DNA of 64,000 nt from Actinacidiphila sp. DG2A-62 (GCF_035825295.1 NZ_JAYMGI010000002.1:3291001-3355000), one strand, 5' to 3'. Positions 9,643 through 18,278 are shown, numbered from the stretch's first letter. The notes: generated by a model from the sequence alone, not told the origin. A program made the numbers and translations.

Positions 9643-10961
9643 GTGGCATCCAAGGTGCCCACCTCCTCCCCAGCCTCCTCCCCCGTCCGGGAACGACCGT
9701 CCCAGCCCGCAGGTCCGGCTACCGGCAGCTGCTCGGCACGCCGGGCGCGTGGGCGTTCCTGGCGCCGGGGTTCGCGGCGCGCCAGCCGTTCGCGATGCTG
9801 ACCATCAGCCTGGTCCTGCTCGTCGAACACACCACCGGCTCGTACGGGACGGCGGGCTCGGTGGCGGCGGTCACCGGAGTCTCGATGGCGTTCTGCGCCC
9901 CGCGCGGAGGGCGCCTCACCGACCGGTACGGCCAGCGGGCGGTCCTGTTGCCCGGCGTCGCCCTGCACGCGGCCTCGGTGACCGGCATGGTGGCGCTCGC
10001 ACTCGCCCACGCTCCGGCGTGGGCGCTGCTGGCAGCCGCGGTTCCGACCGGCGCGACCGTCCCGCAGATCGGACCGATGGTGCGCTCCCGGTGGGCCGTG
10101 GCCCTCGGCGGGCAGGACGGGGCGCTGAAGGCGTCGGCGGCGGCGTTCGAGTCGGTGACGGACGAGTTCACCTTTGTCATCGGCCCGGTGCTGGCCACGG
10201 CTCTGTGCACCTCGGTGCACCCTGCGGCCGGTCTGGCCGCCGAGGCGCTGCTCACCCTCATCGGAGGCGTCCTGTTCGCGACGCAGCGCAGGTCCGCGCC
10301 CGCGCCCCGGGCGGCAGCCGGCGGTCAGGCTGTCGAGCACGCCTCCGCGCTCTCGTCTCCCGGGCTGCGTGCCCTCGCGGTCGCGTTCCTCGGCATCGGG
10401 GCGGTCTTCGGCGGCATGCAGGTGTCCCTGACCGCGTTCACCCATGACATCGGGCGCCCGGGGCTGAACGGCGTCCTGTACGGCATCTTCGCTGCCGGAA
10501 ACATGCTCGCCGGGGTGATCTACGGCACGGTGTCGTGGCACCGGGGCCCGCGCCTGCGGCTCATGGCGTCCTACACGGCTCTGACCGCCGCGTGCGCGCC
10601 GTTGTGGGCCGCGCACTCGGCCCCCCTGCTGGGCGGGCTCGGCCTGGTGACGGGGCTGTGCATCGCTCCCGCACTCATCACGGGCTACACGCTGGTCGAC
10701 GCCCTGGTGCCGGCGGGCGCTCGCACCGAGGCGTTCACCTGGCTCACCGGGGCGGTCGCGCTCGGCCAGGCGGTGGCGGTCACCACGGCCGGCGTGCTGA
10801 CCGACCACGCCGGCTCCCACGCGGGCTTCTTCGTGCCCTTGGCGGGCACGGCGCTGGCCCTGGCGGTACTGGTCGGGCTGCGCGGCCGGCTGGTCCCGCG
10901 CCCGCACGGAGTGGTCGCCGCGGGTGCGATCGGTCACCGTGCGCCGGTCGCGGTGGACTGA
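9643..10961 (+). CDS. MFS transporter, probable frameshift near its N-terminus
   Basis: Twelve-helix major facilitator of the short CynX/YfcJ-like type. Hydrophobic segments run from FAMLTISLVLLVEH to LAGTALALAVLVGL, and GGRLTDRYGQRAVLLPG is the loop 2-3 motif A. The transmembrane frame is open back to 9510, but its only start is GTG 9525, and codons between there and about 9640 have weak third-position G+C. In the adjacent frame a GTG at 9643 reads VASKVPTSSPASSPVRERPS, a plausible N-terminus. One extra C in the CC at 9714-9715 would join the two as PAGPGYRQLLGTPGAWAF. So either the N-terminus is non-standard or a base is missing. The substrate cannot be inferred. Confidence 0.78.
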
Positions 10962-10991
10962 CGGCGGGAAATACTGCACTATTGAGCGTCG

Positions 10992-11018
10992 TTAGCACTC
11001 AACGAATGCGAGTGCCAG
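10992..11018 (+). promoter_or_regulatory. CIRCE-like inverted repeat (HrcA-type operator)
   Basis: TTAGCACTC (10992-11000), nine bases, then GAGTGCCAG (11010-11018). The left arm equals the CIRCE consensus TTAGCACTC-N9-GAGTGCTAA in all nine positions and the right arm in seven of nine, with exact spacing. It ends 9 bp before the GTG of the FmdB-type gene and overlaps the region of its Shine-Dalgarno. In actinobacteria CIRCE is the HrcA binding site controlling groES/groEL, so this gene may be heat-shock regulated. Confidence 0.7.
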
Positions 11019-11027
11019 GAGGAGCAA

Positions 11028-11354
11028 GTGCCGACGTACCAGTACCAGTGCACCGAGTGCGGCGAAGCCCTTGAGGCGGTGCAGAAGTTCACCGATGACG
11101 CACTCACCGTGTGCCCCAACTGCGATGGACGCCTGCGCAAGGTTTTCTCGGCGGTGGGCGTGGTCTTCAAGGGTTCCGGGTTCTACCGGACCGACAGCCG
11201 CGGCTCGTCGACGAGCAGCAGCCCGGCGGCCAAGAGCAGCGGTTCGGACACCAAGTCGTCCAGCGGCTCGTCCACGTCGGAGTCGACGTCCTCGTCCTCT
11301 GGTTCCGCTTCCGCATCCTCCTCGTCGTCCTCCAGCAGCACCTCGGCGGCCTGA
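11028..11354 (+). CDS. FmdB-family zinc ribbon protein
   Basis: 108-residue small protein. The first 55 residues are the FmdB zinc ribbon: MPTYQYQCTECGEALEAVQ and LTVCPNCDGRLRKVFS give two CxxC pairs, then VGVVFKGSGFYRTDSRG. The remainder is a long Ser/Thr/Ala-rich tail, probably disordered. The GTG start follows AGGAGG with good spacing. The family is annotated as putative regulator, but its biochemical role is unknown. It stands alone between the MFS gene and MTA phosphorylase, with a CIRCE-like repeat in front and a strong hairpin after it. Confidence 0.9.
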   Translation: MPTYQYQCTECGEALEAVQKFTDDALTVCPNCDGRLRKVFSAVGVVFKGSGFYRTDSRGSSTSSSPAAKSSGSDTKSSSGSSTSESTSSSSGSASASSSSSSSSTSAA

Positions 11355-11422
11355 GAACAGCGCGAGCACGTTCGCGAGCACGCCGGCCCGCCCACGCGGC
11401 CGCGAAGCCTGACGAAGATCTT

Positions 11423-11456
11423 ACGAACCCCCGTCGCCACCACGGCGGGGGTTCGT
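11423..11456. terminator. Hairpin terminator after the FmdB gene
   Basis: ACGAACCCCCG (11423-11433) and CGGGGGTTCGT (11446-11456) are perfect 11-bp arms around a 12-base loop. There is no T-tract, which is common in streptomycetes. It lies between the FmdB stop (11354) and mtnP (11488), so it should separate the two transcripts. Confidence 0.75.
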
Positions 11457-11487
11457 GCCGCCGGTTTCGCCGCATAGGGTGATCGCC

Positions 11488-12345
11488 ATGGCGCAGAGCA
11501 GCAGCGGAGTGCAGGCAGCGGCCGAGATCGGCGTGATCGGCGGCTCGGGGTTCTACTCGTTTCTCGATTACGTGAGGGAAGTCACAGTCGAGACCCCGTA
11601 CGGTCCTCCCAGCGATTCGCTGTTCCTCGGCGAGGTCGCGGGGCGGAAGGTGGCGTTCCTTCCGCGGCACGGACGTAAGCATCACCTGCCGCCACACAAG
11701 ATCAACTATCGGGCGAACCTCTGGGCGCTGGCCTCGGTCGGGGCACGGCAGGTTCTCGGGCCGTGCGCCGTGGGCGGGCTGCGGGCGGAATACGGCCCCG
11801 GCACGCTTCTCGTGCCCGACCAGCTCGTGGACCGTACGAAATCGCGCGCGCAGTCGTACTTCGACGGCGAGGTGCGGCCGGACGGGCAGGTTCCGAACGT
11901 CGTCCATGTGACGTTCGCCGACCCCTATTGCCCGGTGGGGCGGCGCGCCGCGATCGACACCGCGCGGGCAAGCGGCTGGGAGGCCGTGGACGGCGGAACC
12001 TTGGTCGTCGTGGAGGGCCCGCGGTTCTCCACGCGCGCCGAGTCGGTGTGGCATGCGGCGCAGGGGTGGTCGGTGGTGGGGATGACCGGACACCCGGAGG
12101 CGGTGCTCGCCCGTGAACTCGGGCTTTGCTACACATCGTTGACGCTGGTCACCGACCTGGACGCGGGCGCTGACACGGGCGAGGGCGTGTCGCACGAAGA
12201 GGTGCTGGAGGTGTTCGCGGCGAATGTGGGGCGGATGCGCGACACGTTCTTCGACGTGATCGGCGCGCTGCCCGACAACGACACGCGGAAGTGCCTCTGC
12301 GTGAATCCGCTCGGCGGCCAGGAGCCGGGCATCAGCTTGCCGTAA
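11488..12345 (+). CDS. mtnP: S-methyl-5'-thioadenosine phosphorylase
   Basis: Phosphorolysis of MTA to adenine and 5-methylthioribose-1-phosphate in methionine salvage. The 285 residues show the nucleoside phosphorylase class I/MTAP pattern: IGVIGGSGFYSFLD (phosphate loop) near the start, FLPRHGRKHHLPPHKINYRA with the conserved His residues, VVVEGPRFSTRAES, and GMTGHPEAVLARELGLCY with the substrate-binding Met and the usual EA..AREL motif. ATG at 11488 follows AGGGTGAT. It is a single gene, insulated from the FmdB gene by a hairpin. Confidence 0.95.
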   Translation: MAQSSSGVQAAAEIGVIGGSGFYSFLDYVREVTVETPYGPPSDSLFLGEVAGRKVAFLPRHGRKHHLPPHKINYRANLWALASVGARQVLGPCAVGGLRAEYGPGTLLVPDQLVDRTKSRAQSYFDGEVRPDGQVPNVVHVTFADPYCPVGRRAAIDTARASGWEAVDGGTLVVVEGPRFSTRAESVWHAAQGWSVVGMTGHPEAVLARELGLCYTSLTLVTDLDAGADTGEGVSHEEVLEVFAANVGRMRDTFFDVIGALPDNDTRKCLCVNPLGGQEPGISLP

Positions 12346-12501
12346 CCGCACTCGTCCGCCAGACATGCCGCCGGCGCGCGGCAGTGTCGCGCCGACGGGC
12401 GGCGCGGGGCGGACGGCGACCCGGCGCCCGAGCCCGCCTTGCTCGGGTCGCTCGGCTCCGCAGGACCCATTCTGCCCGTCGCCGTGCGAAGGGCCGGAAA
12501 G

Positions 12502-12528
12502 TTATCCACAGGCTGTGGGTTATCCACA
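12502..12528 (+). promoter_or_regulatory. Two tandem DnaA boxes
   Basis: TTATCCACA occurs at 12502-12510 and again at 12520-12528, same strand, 18 bp apart, both perfect matches to the DnaA box consensus. CTGTGGGTTATCCACAG between and within them forms an additional imperfect palindrome. They lie about 100 bp upstream of the CpaB-like gene, in a 278-bp gap whose remainder shows no other recognisable element. No dnaA, dnaN or gyrase genes are near, so this is not oriC; a DnaA-sensitive promoter or titration site is possible. Confidence 0.6.
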
Positions 12529-12623
12529 GGCGGCTCGGCACGATGTCGGTTCGCTGAGCGAAAGTGGACGGCGTCGGCCCGGTCCGTGGTCGGCGTCCGC
12601 TCCCTGCCAGGCGGTGATCCGTC

Positions 12624-13307
12624 ATGTCCTTCTCCAGCCGTACCCCGGTCCGTGCGCGGCCCACGCACTCGCCGTACGCGCCGTCGCGAGCGGCGAGGCC
12701 CGCTCTGCCCTGCGTCTCCCCTGCCCCGCCGGTGCCCGAGCCGCATCTGCCGCCGCGGCACGATGTCCCCCATTTCGAGCCGATCGTGCCGCCCGTCCCG
12801 GGCGTCAGCCGGCTCGCGCGCCACTTGTTCGGCCGACGCCGGGTACTCGCCGCGAGCCTCGCCGTGGCGTCAGCGGCGTTCGCGGTGTCAGCCGCCCGCG
12901 GCGACGCCCCGGCCCGTGTTTCGGCAGGCCCATCGTCGCCTCCTCCCGCACCGTCACGAACAACAGCCCACCATCCGCCACCGAGCGACGTGGTCGTGCG
13001 CGCACCCGTGAGAATCGCGGACACCGCTGTCGCCGGCATGCTGCGTCCCGGCGACAAGGTGGACGTGCTGGCAGCGTCACGGGTCGTCGCCACCGGAGCC
13101 ACGGTCGTCGCCGTGCCGTCGCTCAAGTCCACGGACCCGAGCGAGGCCACAGGCAGTGCCGACTCCTCTGATTTCGCAGCGGCGCTCACCGGCCGGGCCG
13201 ATGGCGTCCCCGGCGGGACCCTGGTGGTCCTGAGCGTCCCGCGCCGTACTGCGGCTGCTCTGTCCGGAGCAGCGGCCTCGTCTCCTCTGGCGGTGACACT
13301 GTGCTGA
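12624..13307 (+). CDS. CpaB/RcpC-like SAF-domain membrane protein
   Basis: 227 residues. A Pro/Arg-rich cytoplasmic N-terminus is followed by a single hydrophobic anchor (RRRVLAASLAVASAAFAVSA, about residues 71-90). The exported remainder starts with a Ser/Pro/Ala linker and then VVVRAPVRIADTAVAGMLRPGDKVDVLAAS, resembling the SAF/CpaB fold that shapes Flp pilus assembly. No other tad/flp pilus gene is adjacent, so a pilus role is not supported by context. ATG at 12624 has AGGCGGTGAT upstream. A GTG-initiated overlapping frame at 13301 is open but runs opposite the small gene at 13402-13704, so I left it out. Confidence 0.72.
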   Translation: MSFSSRTPVRARPTHSPYAPSRAARPALPCVSPAPPVPEPHLPPRHDVPHFEPIVPPVPGVSRLARHLFGRRRVLAASLAVASAAFAVSAARGDAPARVSAGPSSPPPAPSRTTAHHPPPSDVVVRAPVRIADTAVAGMLRPGDKVDVLAASRVVATGATVVAVPSLKSTDPSEATGSADSSDFAAALTGRADGVPGGTLVVLSVPRRTAAALSGAAASSPLAVTLC

Positions 13308-13401
13308 ACGAACTGAGCACGGCGCTGGATCGGCTCGTGGAGAAGACGGCCGCCGCGGCGGCCCGGCTGTGGAACGGCGCGCAGTGGGTGGCCGAACGTC
13401 T

Positions 13402-13704
13402 TCAGAGGTGGTGGGGCGGCTTCTCGTTGATGAACCGCGTGAAGTCGTCATCGAAGCCGTCGGAGGATGAGCTTCCCCAGCCGCGGTCGGAGTCGTCGGG
13501 AGAACGGCGGTCCAGTGGATCGTCGAAGACGAGCGCGGAGCCGGCCGCGGCGGGTGACGGCGCGGCGGCGCCTCCGGCGGGGACTTCGGCACCGGATGCA
13601 GCCGCGTTGCCGGACGCCGCTCGCCGGCCGTCCGAGGATGGCGCCCCGACGCCGGAGCCGGCGGCGGCAGGTGAGGCGTCCGTGCGGTCGTCGGCTGTGC
13701 TCAT
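13402..13704 (-). CDS. Small acidic, disordered conserved protein
   Basis: 100-residue protein starting MSTADDRTDASPAAAGSGVG. It is Ala/Ser/Pro-rich in the first two thirds and ends in an ordered-looking acidic segment, DDSDRGWG then DDDFTRFINEKPPHHL. I recognise this C-terminal pattern from short uncharacterised actinobacterial proteins, but no function is known to me. ATG is complement of 13702-13704 with a G-run just upstream. It is convergent with the CpaB-like gene and divergent from the PLP enzyme at 13818. Other frames across this stretch are longer, but their composition is less protein-like. Confidence 0.6.
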   Translation of the reverse strand: MSTADDRTDASPAAAGSGVGAPSSDGRRAASGNAAASGAEVPAGGAAAPSPAAAGSALVFDDPLDRRSPDDSDRGWGSSSSDGFDDDFTRFINEKPPHHL

Positions 13705-13817
13705 GCCCCCAGGGTACGACGCGCTCTCCGCCCCTGACGCCGCCGTCCGGTCCAAGGGGGTGTACGGAGATGCTCCAAGTGTCCGTTTGAGGCGGGCCGG
13801 CGGATATACCTGGCCTC

Positions 13818-15002
13818 ATGACGACGCCCGATCCGACGCGGTCCCCCGCCCCGCCGCACAACGCGCTCCACGCGGGGGAGGTGGACATCGACCGAAGCGA
13901 CCGCCCGTACCGTCTCTGGTTGAGCGATGCTGTGGCGAAGGTCCATGCCGACGCCAACCGGTCCGCCGATACCCATTTGCTGTCAGTGCCGCTCCCGGCG
14001 GACTGGGGCGTCGACCTCTATCTGAAGGACGAGTCGACGCATCCGACCGGGTCGCTCAAGCACCGCCTGGCCCGTTCGCTGTTCCTGTACGCGCTGTGCA
14101 ACGGGTGGATCCGCCCGGGACACCCGGTGATCGAGGCCTCGAGCGGGTCTACGGCCGTTTCGGAGGCGTACTTCGCCCGGCTGATCGGTGTCCCCTTTGT
14201 GGCCGTGATGGCGCGTGGGACCGTGCGCGCCAAGGTGGAGCTGATCGAGTTCCAGGGGGGCCGATGTCACCTGGTGGACGACCCGTGCGAGGTGTACGAG
14301 ACGGCGGCGAGGCTGGCACGCGAGACGGGCGGCCACTACATGGACCAGTTCACGTACGCGGAGCGGGCGACCGACTGGCGGGGCAACAACAACATCGCCG
14401 AGTCGATCTTCCGGCAGATGGCGGAGGAGCGTCATCCGGTACCGGAGTGGATCGTCGCCACGGCGGGGACGGGCGGAACCTCGGCGACCTTGGCCCGCTA
14501 CGTCCGCTACGCGCGGGCGACGACCGGGATCTGCGTGGCCGACCCGGAGAACTCGGCGTTCTTCCCGGGCTGGCGGGACGGCGACCCGTCCGCGACGACC
14601 GACAAAGGGTCCAGGATCGAGGGCATCGGACGGCAGCGCGTGGAGCCGAGCTTCGTGCCGGGCGCGATCGACCGGATGATGCGCGTCCCCGACGCCGCGT
14701 CGATCGCAGCCGTCCGCGTCCTGGAAAGCCTCCTCGGGCGCCGCGCCGGCGCATCGACGGGGACGGGGCTGTGGGCGGCGTTCCGGATCATCTCGGAGAT
14801 GCGTGAGGCAGGTCGGCACGGCAGCGTGGTGGGGCTGATCTGCGACCCGGGAGAGAGGTACGTCGAGAAGTACTACTCGGACGCCTGGCTGGCGGAGCAG
14901 GGCATCGGCATCGGCCCCTACACGGCACGCCTGGAACGCTTCCTGGAGACCGGGCACCTGGACGGGCCCGAACCGGAACGGTCGGCCCGAGGGGCGAGTT
15001 GA
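13818..15002 (+). CDS. PLP-dependent cysteine synthase/cysteine desulfhydrase (Cds1-like)
   Basis: Fold-type II PLP enzyme, 394 residues. The PLP lysine lies in [19 protein letters not shown] (Lys of SLKHR), with [17 protein letters not shown] as the substrate loop and [18 protein letters not shown] as the phosphate-binding Gly-rich loop. The long insert [20 protein letters not shown] is typical of Cds1, which in mycobacteria breaks down L-cysteine to pyruvate, ammonia and H2S. A cysteine synthase role is possible by family but less likely given the length. ATG at 13818 is the first in frame. It is followed 25 bp later by ltrA. Confidence 0.85.
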   Translation: MTTPDPTRSPAPPHNALHAGEVDIDRSDRPYRLWLSDAVAKVHADANRSADTHLLSVPLPADWGVDLYLKDESTHPTGSLKHRLARSLFLYALCNGWIRPGHPVIEASSGSTAVSEAYFARLIGVPFVAVMARGTVRAKVELIEFQGGRCHLVDDPCEVYETAARLARETGGHYMDQFTYAERATDWRGNNNIAESIFRQMAEERHPVPEWIVATAGTGGTSATLARYVRYARATTGICVADPENSAFFPGWRDGDPSATTDKGSRIEGIGRQRVEPSFVPGAIDRMMRVPDAASIAAVRVLESLLGRRAGASTGTGLWAAFRIISEMREAGRHGSVVGLICDPGERYVEKYYSDAWLAEQGIGIGPYTARLERFLETGHLDGPEPERSARGAS

Positions 15003-15027
15003 GCTGCGCCGGGGCCACGGTTGCCCC

Positions 15028-16251
15028 ATGGTGTCTTCCATGAGTGATCCCACTTCGCCGTCCGGCCCGACCGCTCCCCTCCAGCGTGCCGGCGTCTTGC
15101 ACAAAATGACGGCACGGAGCCGTTCCGAGCGGCACCGGGCGTCCACGCCGCTCGAGTTGTTCTTCGATCTGTGCTTCGTCGTCGCGGTGGCGCAGGCCGG
15201 CACCCGGCTGGTGCACGCCGTCGCCGAAGGCGACACGGGGCACGGAGTGGTCGGTTATCTGATGGTCTTCTTCGCCATCTGGTGGGCGTGGATGAACTTC
15301 TCGTGGTTCGCCTCCGCCTACGACACCGACGACGTGCCGTACCGCGTGACCACACTCGTACAGATCGTGGGTGTCCTCATCCTGGCCGCAGGCGTGCCGC
15401 GGGCGTTCGACGACAGCGACTTCCGGCTGGTGGCGATCGGCTACGCGGTGATGCGGCTGGCGCTGGTGACGCAGTGGCTCCGGGCCGCCTGGGCCGCCCG
15501 GGACCATGCCGCCGCCGGGAGCAGAGTGACGGCGCTGCGGTACGCGGGCGGGGTGACGTTGTGCCAGGTCGGCTGGATGATCCTGCTCCTGCCCCACGGT
15601 GCGCCGCCGGTGTGGGCGTTCGTGCTGCTGGCTGTCGCCGAACTGGCGGTGCCGCCGCTGGCGGAGATGAGCGCGCCCACGTCGTGGCATCCCCACCACA
15701 TCGCCGAACGGTACGGGCTCTTCACGATCATCGTGCTCGGGGAATCGGTGTCGGCGGCGACCGTCGCGGTGCAGTCGGCCGCCGACGAGCACGGGACGTC
15801 GGCGCAGCTGGTGCCGATCGCGGTGGGGGGTCTGCTGATCGTGTTCGCGGCGTGGTGGATCTACTTCGCGGTTCCCATCCACGACCACCTGGCCTCCAAC
15901 AGGCAGGCGTTCTTGTGGGGGTACGGGCATTTCGCGGTGTTCGGTTCGGCAGCGGCGATCGGGGCGGGGGTGGAGATCGCGGTCGAGCAGGCGACGGGTA
16001 AGGCGGAGATCTCCACGCATGCCGCTTCGGCGGCGGTGACCGTGCCGACGGTGGTCTTCCTGCTGACCGTGTGGGCGCTGCACGCGCGTCATTACAAGCA
16101 GGGCCTGGCGCAGCAGTTGATCCTGCCGGTGGCGGCGGTGGGCGTTCTGGCGTGCACGGTGGCGGGGTCGCACGCGGTGTTGTGGGCGGGGCTGGTGTGC
16201 GCTGCGGCGGTGGCCGCGGGAGTGGGGCTGGAGGCACGCGGTCGGCGGTGA
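15028..16251 (+). CDS. Low temperature requirement A (LtrA) family membrane protein
   Basis: 407-residue polytopic protein with about 11-12 hydrophobic helices. It starts with a short polar N-terminus and then STPLELFFDLCFVVAVAQAG, the hallmark of LtrA. Further features are IWWAWMNFSWFASAYDTDDV, HIAERYGLFTIIVLGESV (the conserved ER-GE pair) and WWIYFAVP. LtrA was named from a cold-sensitive Listeria mutant; its transport or enzymatic role is unresolved. ATG 15028 and ATG 15040 are both possible starts. It may be co-transcribed with the Cds1-like gene (25-bp gap) and is convergent with the VIT gene. Confidence 0.9.
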   Translation: MVSSMSDPTSPSGPTAPLQRAGVLHKMTARSRSERHRASTPLELFFDLCFVVAVAQAGTRLVHAVAEGDTGHGVVGYLMVFFAIWWAWMNFSWFASAYDTDDVPYRVTTLVQIVGVLILAAGVPRAFDDSDFRLVAIGYAVMRLALVTQWLRAAWAARDHAAAGSRVTALRYAGGVTLCQVGWMILLLPHGAPPVWAFVLLAVAELAVPPLAEMSAPTSWHPHHIAERYGLFTIIVLGESVSAATVAVQSAADEHGTSAQLVPIAVGGLLIVFAAWWIYFAVPIHDHLASNRQAFLWGYGHFAVFGSAAAIGAGVEIAVEQATGKAEISTHAASAAVTVPTVVFLLTVWALHARHYKQGLAQQLILPVAAVGVLACTVAGSHAVLWAGLVCAAAVAAGVGLEARGRR

Positions 16252-16302
16252 CCGCTCCGGACGCCCGGGCTCGCTCCCGGCCGGCGGGTGCACCTGTCGG
16301 GC

Positions 16303-17025
16303 TCAGACGCCGCTGGCGCCGAGGAGCGTGCCGACCGCGTAGGTGATGGCCATGGCGAGGGCTCCGCCGGCGGCGTTGCGGATGACTGCCGGGCGGACGG
16401 GGGCGCCGCCGAGGCGGGCGCTCACCCAACCGCAGGCGACCAGTGCGATGAGGACCGACACCACGGTGACGGCCAGCCGCCAGTGGGCCGACGGCAGCAC
16501 GATGGCCAGCAGCGGGAGGAGCGCTCCGACGGTGAAGGCCACGAAGCTGGCCCAGGCCGCGTGCCAGGGGTTGGCGAGTTCCTCGGGGTCGATGCCGAGT
16601 TCGACGCGGGCATGGGCGCCCAGGGCGTCGCGGGCGGTGAGTTGTTCGGCGACCTCGCGGGCGAGGTCGTGGCTGATGCCGCGGTCCTGGAGCAGGCCGG
16701 TGAGTTCGTCGAGTTCGGCTTGGGGGGTGGTGGCCAGTTCTTCGCGTTCCAGGGCGAGGGCTGCCTGTTCGGAGTCGCGCTGGGTGCTCACCGAGACGTA
16801 TTCGCCGGCCGCCATGGACAGGGAGCCGGCCAGCAGTCCCGCCAGGCCCGCGGTGAGGAGGGCAGAGCGGGAGTCGGTCGCTCCGGCGACGCCGACGACG
16901 AGGCCGGCGGTGGACACCACGCCGTCGTTGGCGCCGAGGACGGCGGCGCGCAGCCAGTTGAGGCGGGTGCCCAGGCCGTCGTGGTGCGGCTCCTGTGGGT
17001 GGGGGCCGGCCGTGTCGTCGCTCAT
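16303..17025 (-). CDS. VIT1/CCC1-family divalent metal transporter
   Basis: 240-residue membrane protein of the vacuolar iron transporter family, expected to move Fe2+ or Mn2+ out of the cytoplasm. Helix 1 holds LRAAVLGANDGVVSTAGLVVGVAGA with the conserved Asp, helix 2 ends SLSMAAGEYVSVSTQRDSE, and a cytoplasmic metal-binding segment with EREEL and ELGIDPEEL follows before three more helices. ATG is complement of 17023-17025 (MSDDTAGPHPQEPHHDG, a His-containing tail). It lies downstream of hrdD on the same strand but behind a strong hairpin, so it probably has its own promoter. Confidence 0.9.
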   Translation of the reverse strand: MSDDTAGPHPQEPHHDGLGTRLNWLRAAVLGANDGVVSTAGLVVGVAGATDSRSALLTAGLAGLLAGSLSMAAGEYVSVSTQRDSEQAALALEREELATTPQAELDELTGLLQDRGISHDLAREVAEQLTARDALGAHARVELGIDPEELANPWHAAWASFVAFTVGALLPLLAIVLPSAHWRLAVTVVSVLIALVACGWVSARLGGAPVRPAVIRNAAGGALAMAITYAVGTLLGASGV

Positions 17026-17040
17026 GGATGCAGGTTCTCA

Positions 17041-17137
17041 CCCCGCGCCGGGTTCGGGTGTCCGGACACAGGCCGGACCCCGGCGCGGGGGGGGATGCAC
17101 CGGGGTCCGGGTCTGCGGGGCCCCACGCGGGGGCCCG
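17041..17137 (-). terminator. Double hairpin terminator after hrdD
   Basis: Two stem-loops separate hrdD from the VIT gene. The far one pairs 17041-17052 with 17079-17090 (12 perfect bp, CCCCGCGCCGGG) and contains an inner TCCGG/CCGGA stem. The near one pairs CGGGGCCCC (17116-17124) with GGGGGCCCG (17129-17137), with one mismatch and a 4-base loop. Together they should stop hrdD transcription. Confidence 0.72.
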
Positions 17138-17142
17138 TCGGG

Positions 17143-18138
17143 TCAGGCGGCTTCGTAGTCGAGGCCGGTGGCGCGGGCCATGCGCTTGAGGTCGGCCAGC
17201 GCGTGCTTCTCGATCTGGCGGATGCGCTCGCGGGTGAGGCCGTGTTCCTTGCCGACCTCGGTGAGGGTGCGCTCGCGGCCGTCGACGATGCCGTAGCGGG
17301 CGCGGATGATGGACGCGGTGCGGTCGTCGAGCCGGTCGATGAGGCTGTCGAGCTCCTCGCGGCGGAGCATGACGAGCACGGAGTCCTCCGGCGAGGGCGC
17401 CGCTCCGTCCTCCACCAGGTCCCCGAACTCGGTCTCGCCCTCGGCGTCCACCGACATGTTGAGGGACACCGGGTCGCGGGCCCAGTCCAGAACGTCGGAG
17501 ACGCGCTCGGGGGTGGAGCTGAGTTCCGCGGCGATCTCGGCGGGCTCGGCGTCGCGGCCGTTCTCCCGGTTGAACTCGCGCTGCACGCGGCGGATGCGGC
17601 CGAGCTCCTCCACCAGGTGCACGGGCAGCCGGATGGTGCGGGACTGGTCGGCGATCGACCGGGTGATGGCCTGGCGGATCCACCAGGTGGCGTAGGTGGA
17701 GAACTTGAAGCCCTTGGCGTAGTCGAACTTCTCCACGGCGCGGACCAGGCCGGCGTTGCCTTCCTGGATCAGGTCCAGGAGCGGCAGGCCGCTGCGCGGG
17801 TAGCGGCGGGCGACGGCGACCACCAGGCGCAGGTTGGAGCGGATGAAGACGTCCTTGGCGCGCTCGCCCGCGGCGACGAGCGCCTCCAGCTCCTCGCGCT
17901 CGGCCCCGCCGCCGGCGTTCGCGGGCAGGTCGACGTCGCCGGCGAGGATGCGCTCGGCGTAGACGCCGGCCTCGATGACGCGCGACAGCTCGACTTCGCG
18001 GGCGGCGTCGAGCAGCGGGGTTCGCGCGATCTCGTCCAGGTACATGCCGACGAGGTCGCGGTCGGCGACTTCCCCGCCAGCGGCGCGAACACTGCTGGTC
18101 CCGCCTGCTTGTCGACGGGCGACGGCACGGGTTGCCAT
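17143..18138 (-). CDS. hrdD: Group 2 (HrdD-type) RNA polymerase sigma factor
   Basis: 331-residue primary-like sigma-70 factor. Region 1.2 begins DRDLVGMYLDEIARTPLL. Region 2 follows: FIRSNLRLVVAVARRYPRSG, then LLDLIQEGNAGLVRAVEKFD, then KFSTYATWWIRQAITRSIAD (-10 recognition). Region 3 holds RTIRLPVHLVEELGRIRR, and region 4.2 ends TLTEVGKEHGLTRERIRQIE (-35 recognition). There is no long region 1.1, as in HrdC/HrdD. ATG (complement of 18136-18138) with AAGGGAG upstream gives MATRAVARRQAGG, matching the streptomycete HrdD N-terminus I remember; an upstream ATG at 18192 lacks such support. A perfect SigR-type promoter lies 115 bp upstream, as known for hrdD. Confidence 0.92.
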   Translation of the reverse strand: MATRAVARRQAGGTSSVRAAGGEVADRDLVGMYLDEIARTPLLDAAREVELSRVIEAGVYAERILAGDVDLPANAGGGAEREELEALVAAGERAKDVFIRSNLRLVVAVARRYPRSGLPLLDLIQEGNAGLVRAVEKFDYAKGFKFSTYATWWIRQAITRSIADQSRTIRLPVHLVEELGRIRRVQREFNRENGRDAEPAEIAAELSSTPERVSDVLDWARDPVSLNMSVDAEGETEFGDLVEDGAAPSPEDSVLVMLRREELDSLIDRLDDRTASIIRARYGIVDGRERTLTEVGKEHGLTRERIRQIEKHALADLKRMARATGLDYEAA

Positions 18139-18252
18139 GCGAGCTCCCTTACGTACGAAAGGTGCGGTCGGTATCGGTCGGACGCGGGCCACGCCATCGG
18201 CTGCTTCCGGTTCGCGGCTCTCGCTTCTGCGGTTGCCCCGTCCGATGGGGAT

Positions 18253-18278
18253 AACGACTGGAATCCGGACACAATTCC
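18253..18278 (-). promoter_or_regulatory. SigR-type promoter of hrdD
   Basis: On the minus strand GGAAT (18278-18274), 18 bases, GTT (18255-18253) exactly matches the SigR/SigH-family consensus GGAAT-N18/19-GTT used in the thiol-oxidative stress response. It points at hrdD, whose ATG is at 18138, implying a leader of roughly 105 nt. SigR control of hrdD is known in S. coelicolor, so this supports both the gene name and the promoter. Confidence 0.8.

Noticed and set aside
12502..12528. Chromosomal oriC
   Set aside because: Only two DnaA boxes and no dnaA/dnaN/recF neighbours; a streptomycete oriC has many boxes.
13301..14806. Long plus-strand frame starting VLNELSTALDRLVEKTAAAA
   Set aside because: It runs opposite the small acidic gene and through the PLP-enzyme gene in the wrong frame. 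Only the first 40 codons look protein-like, and no family was recognised.
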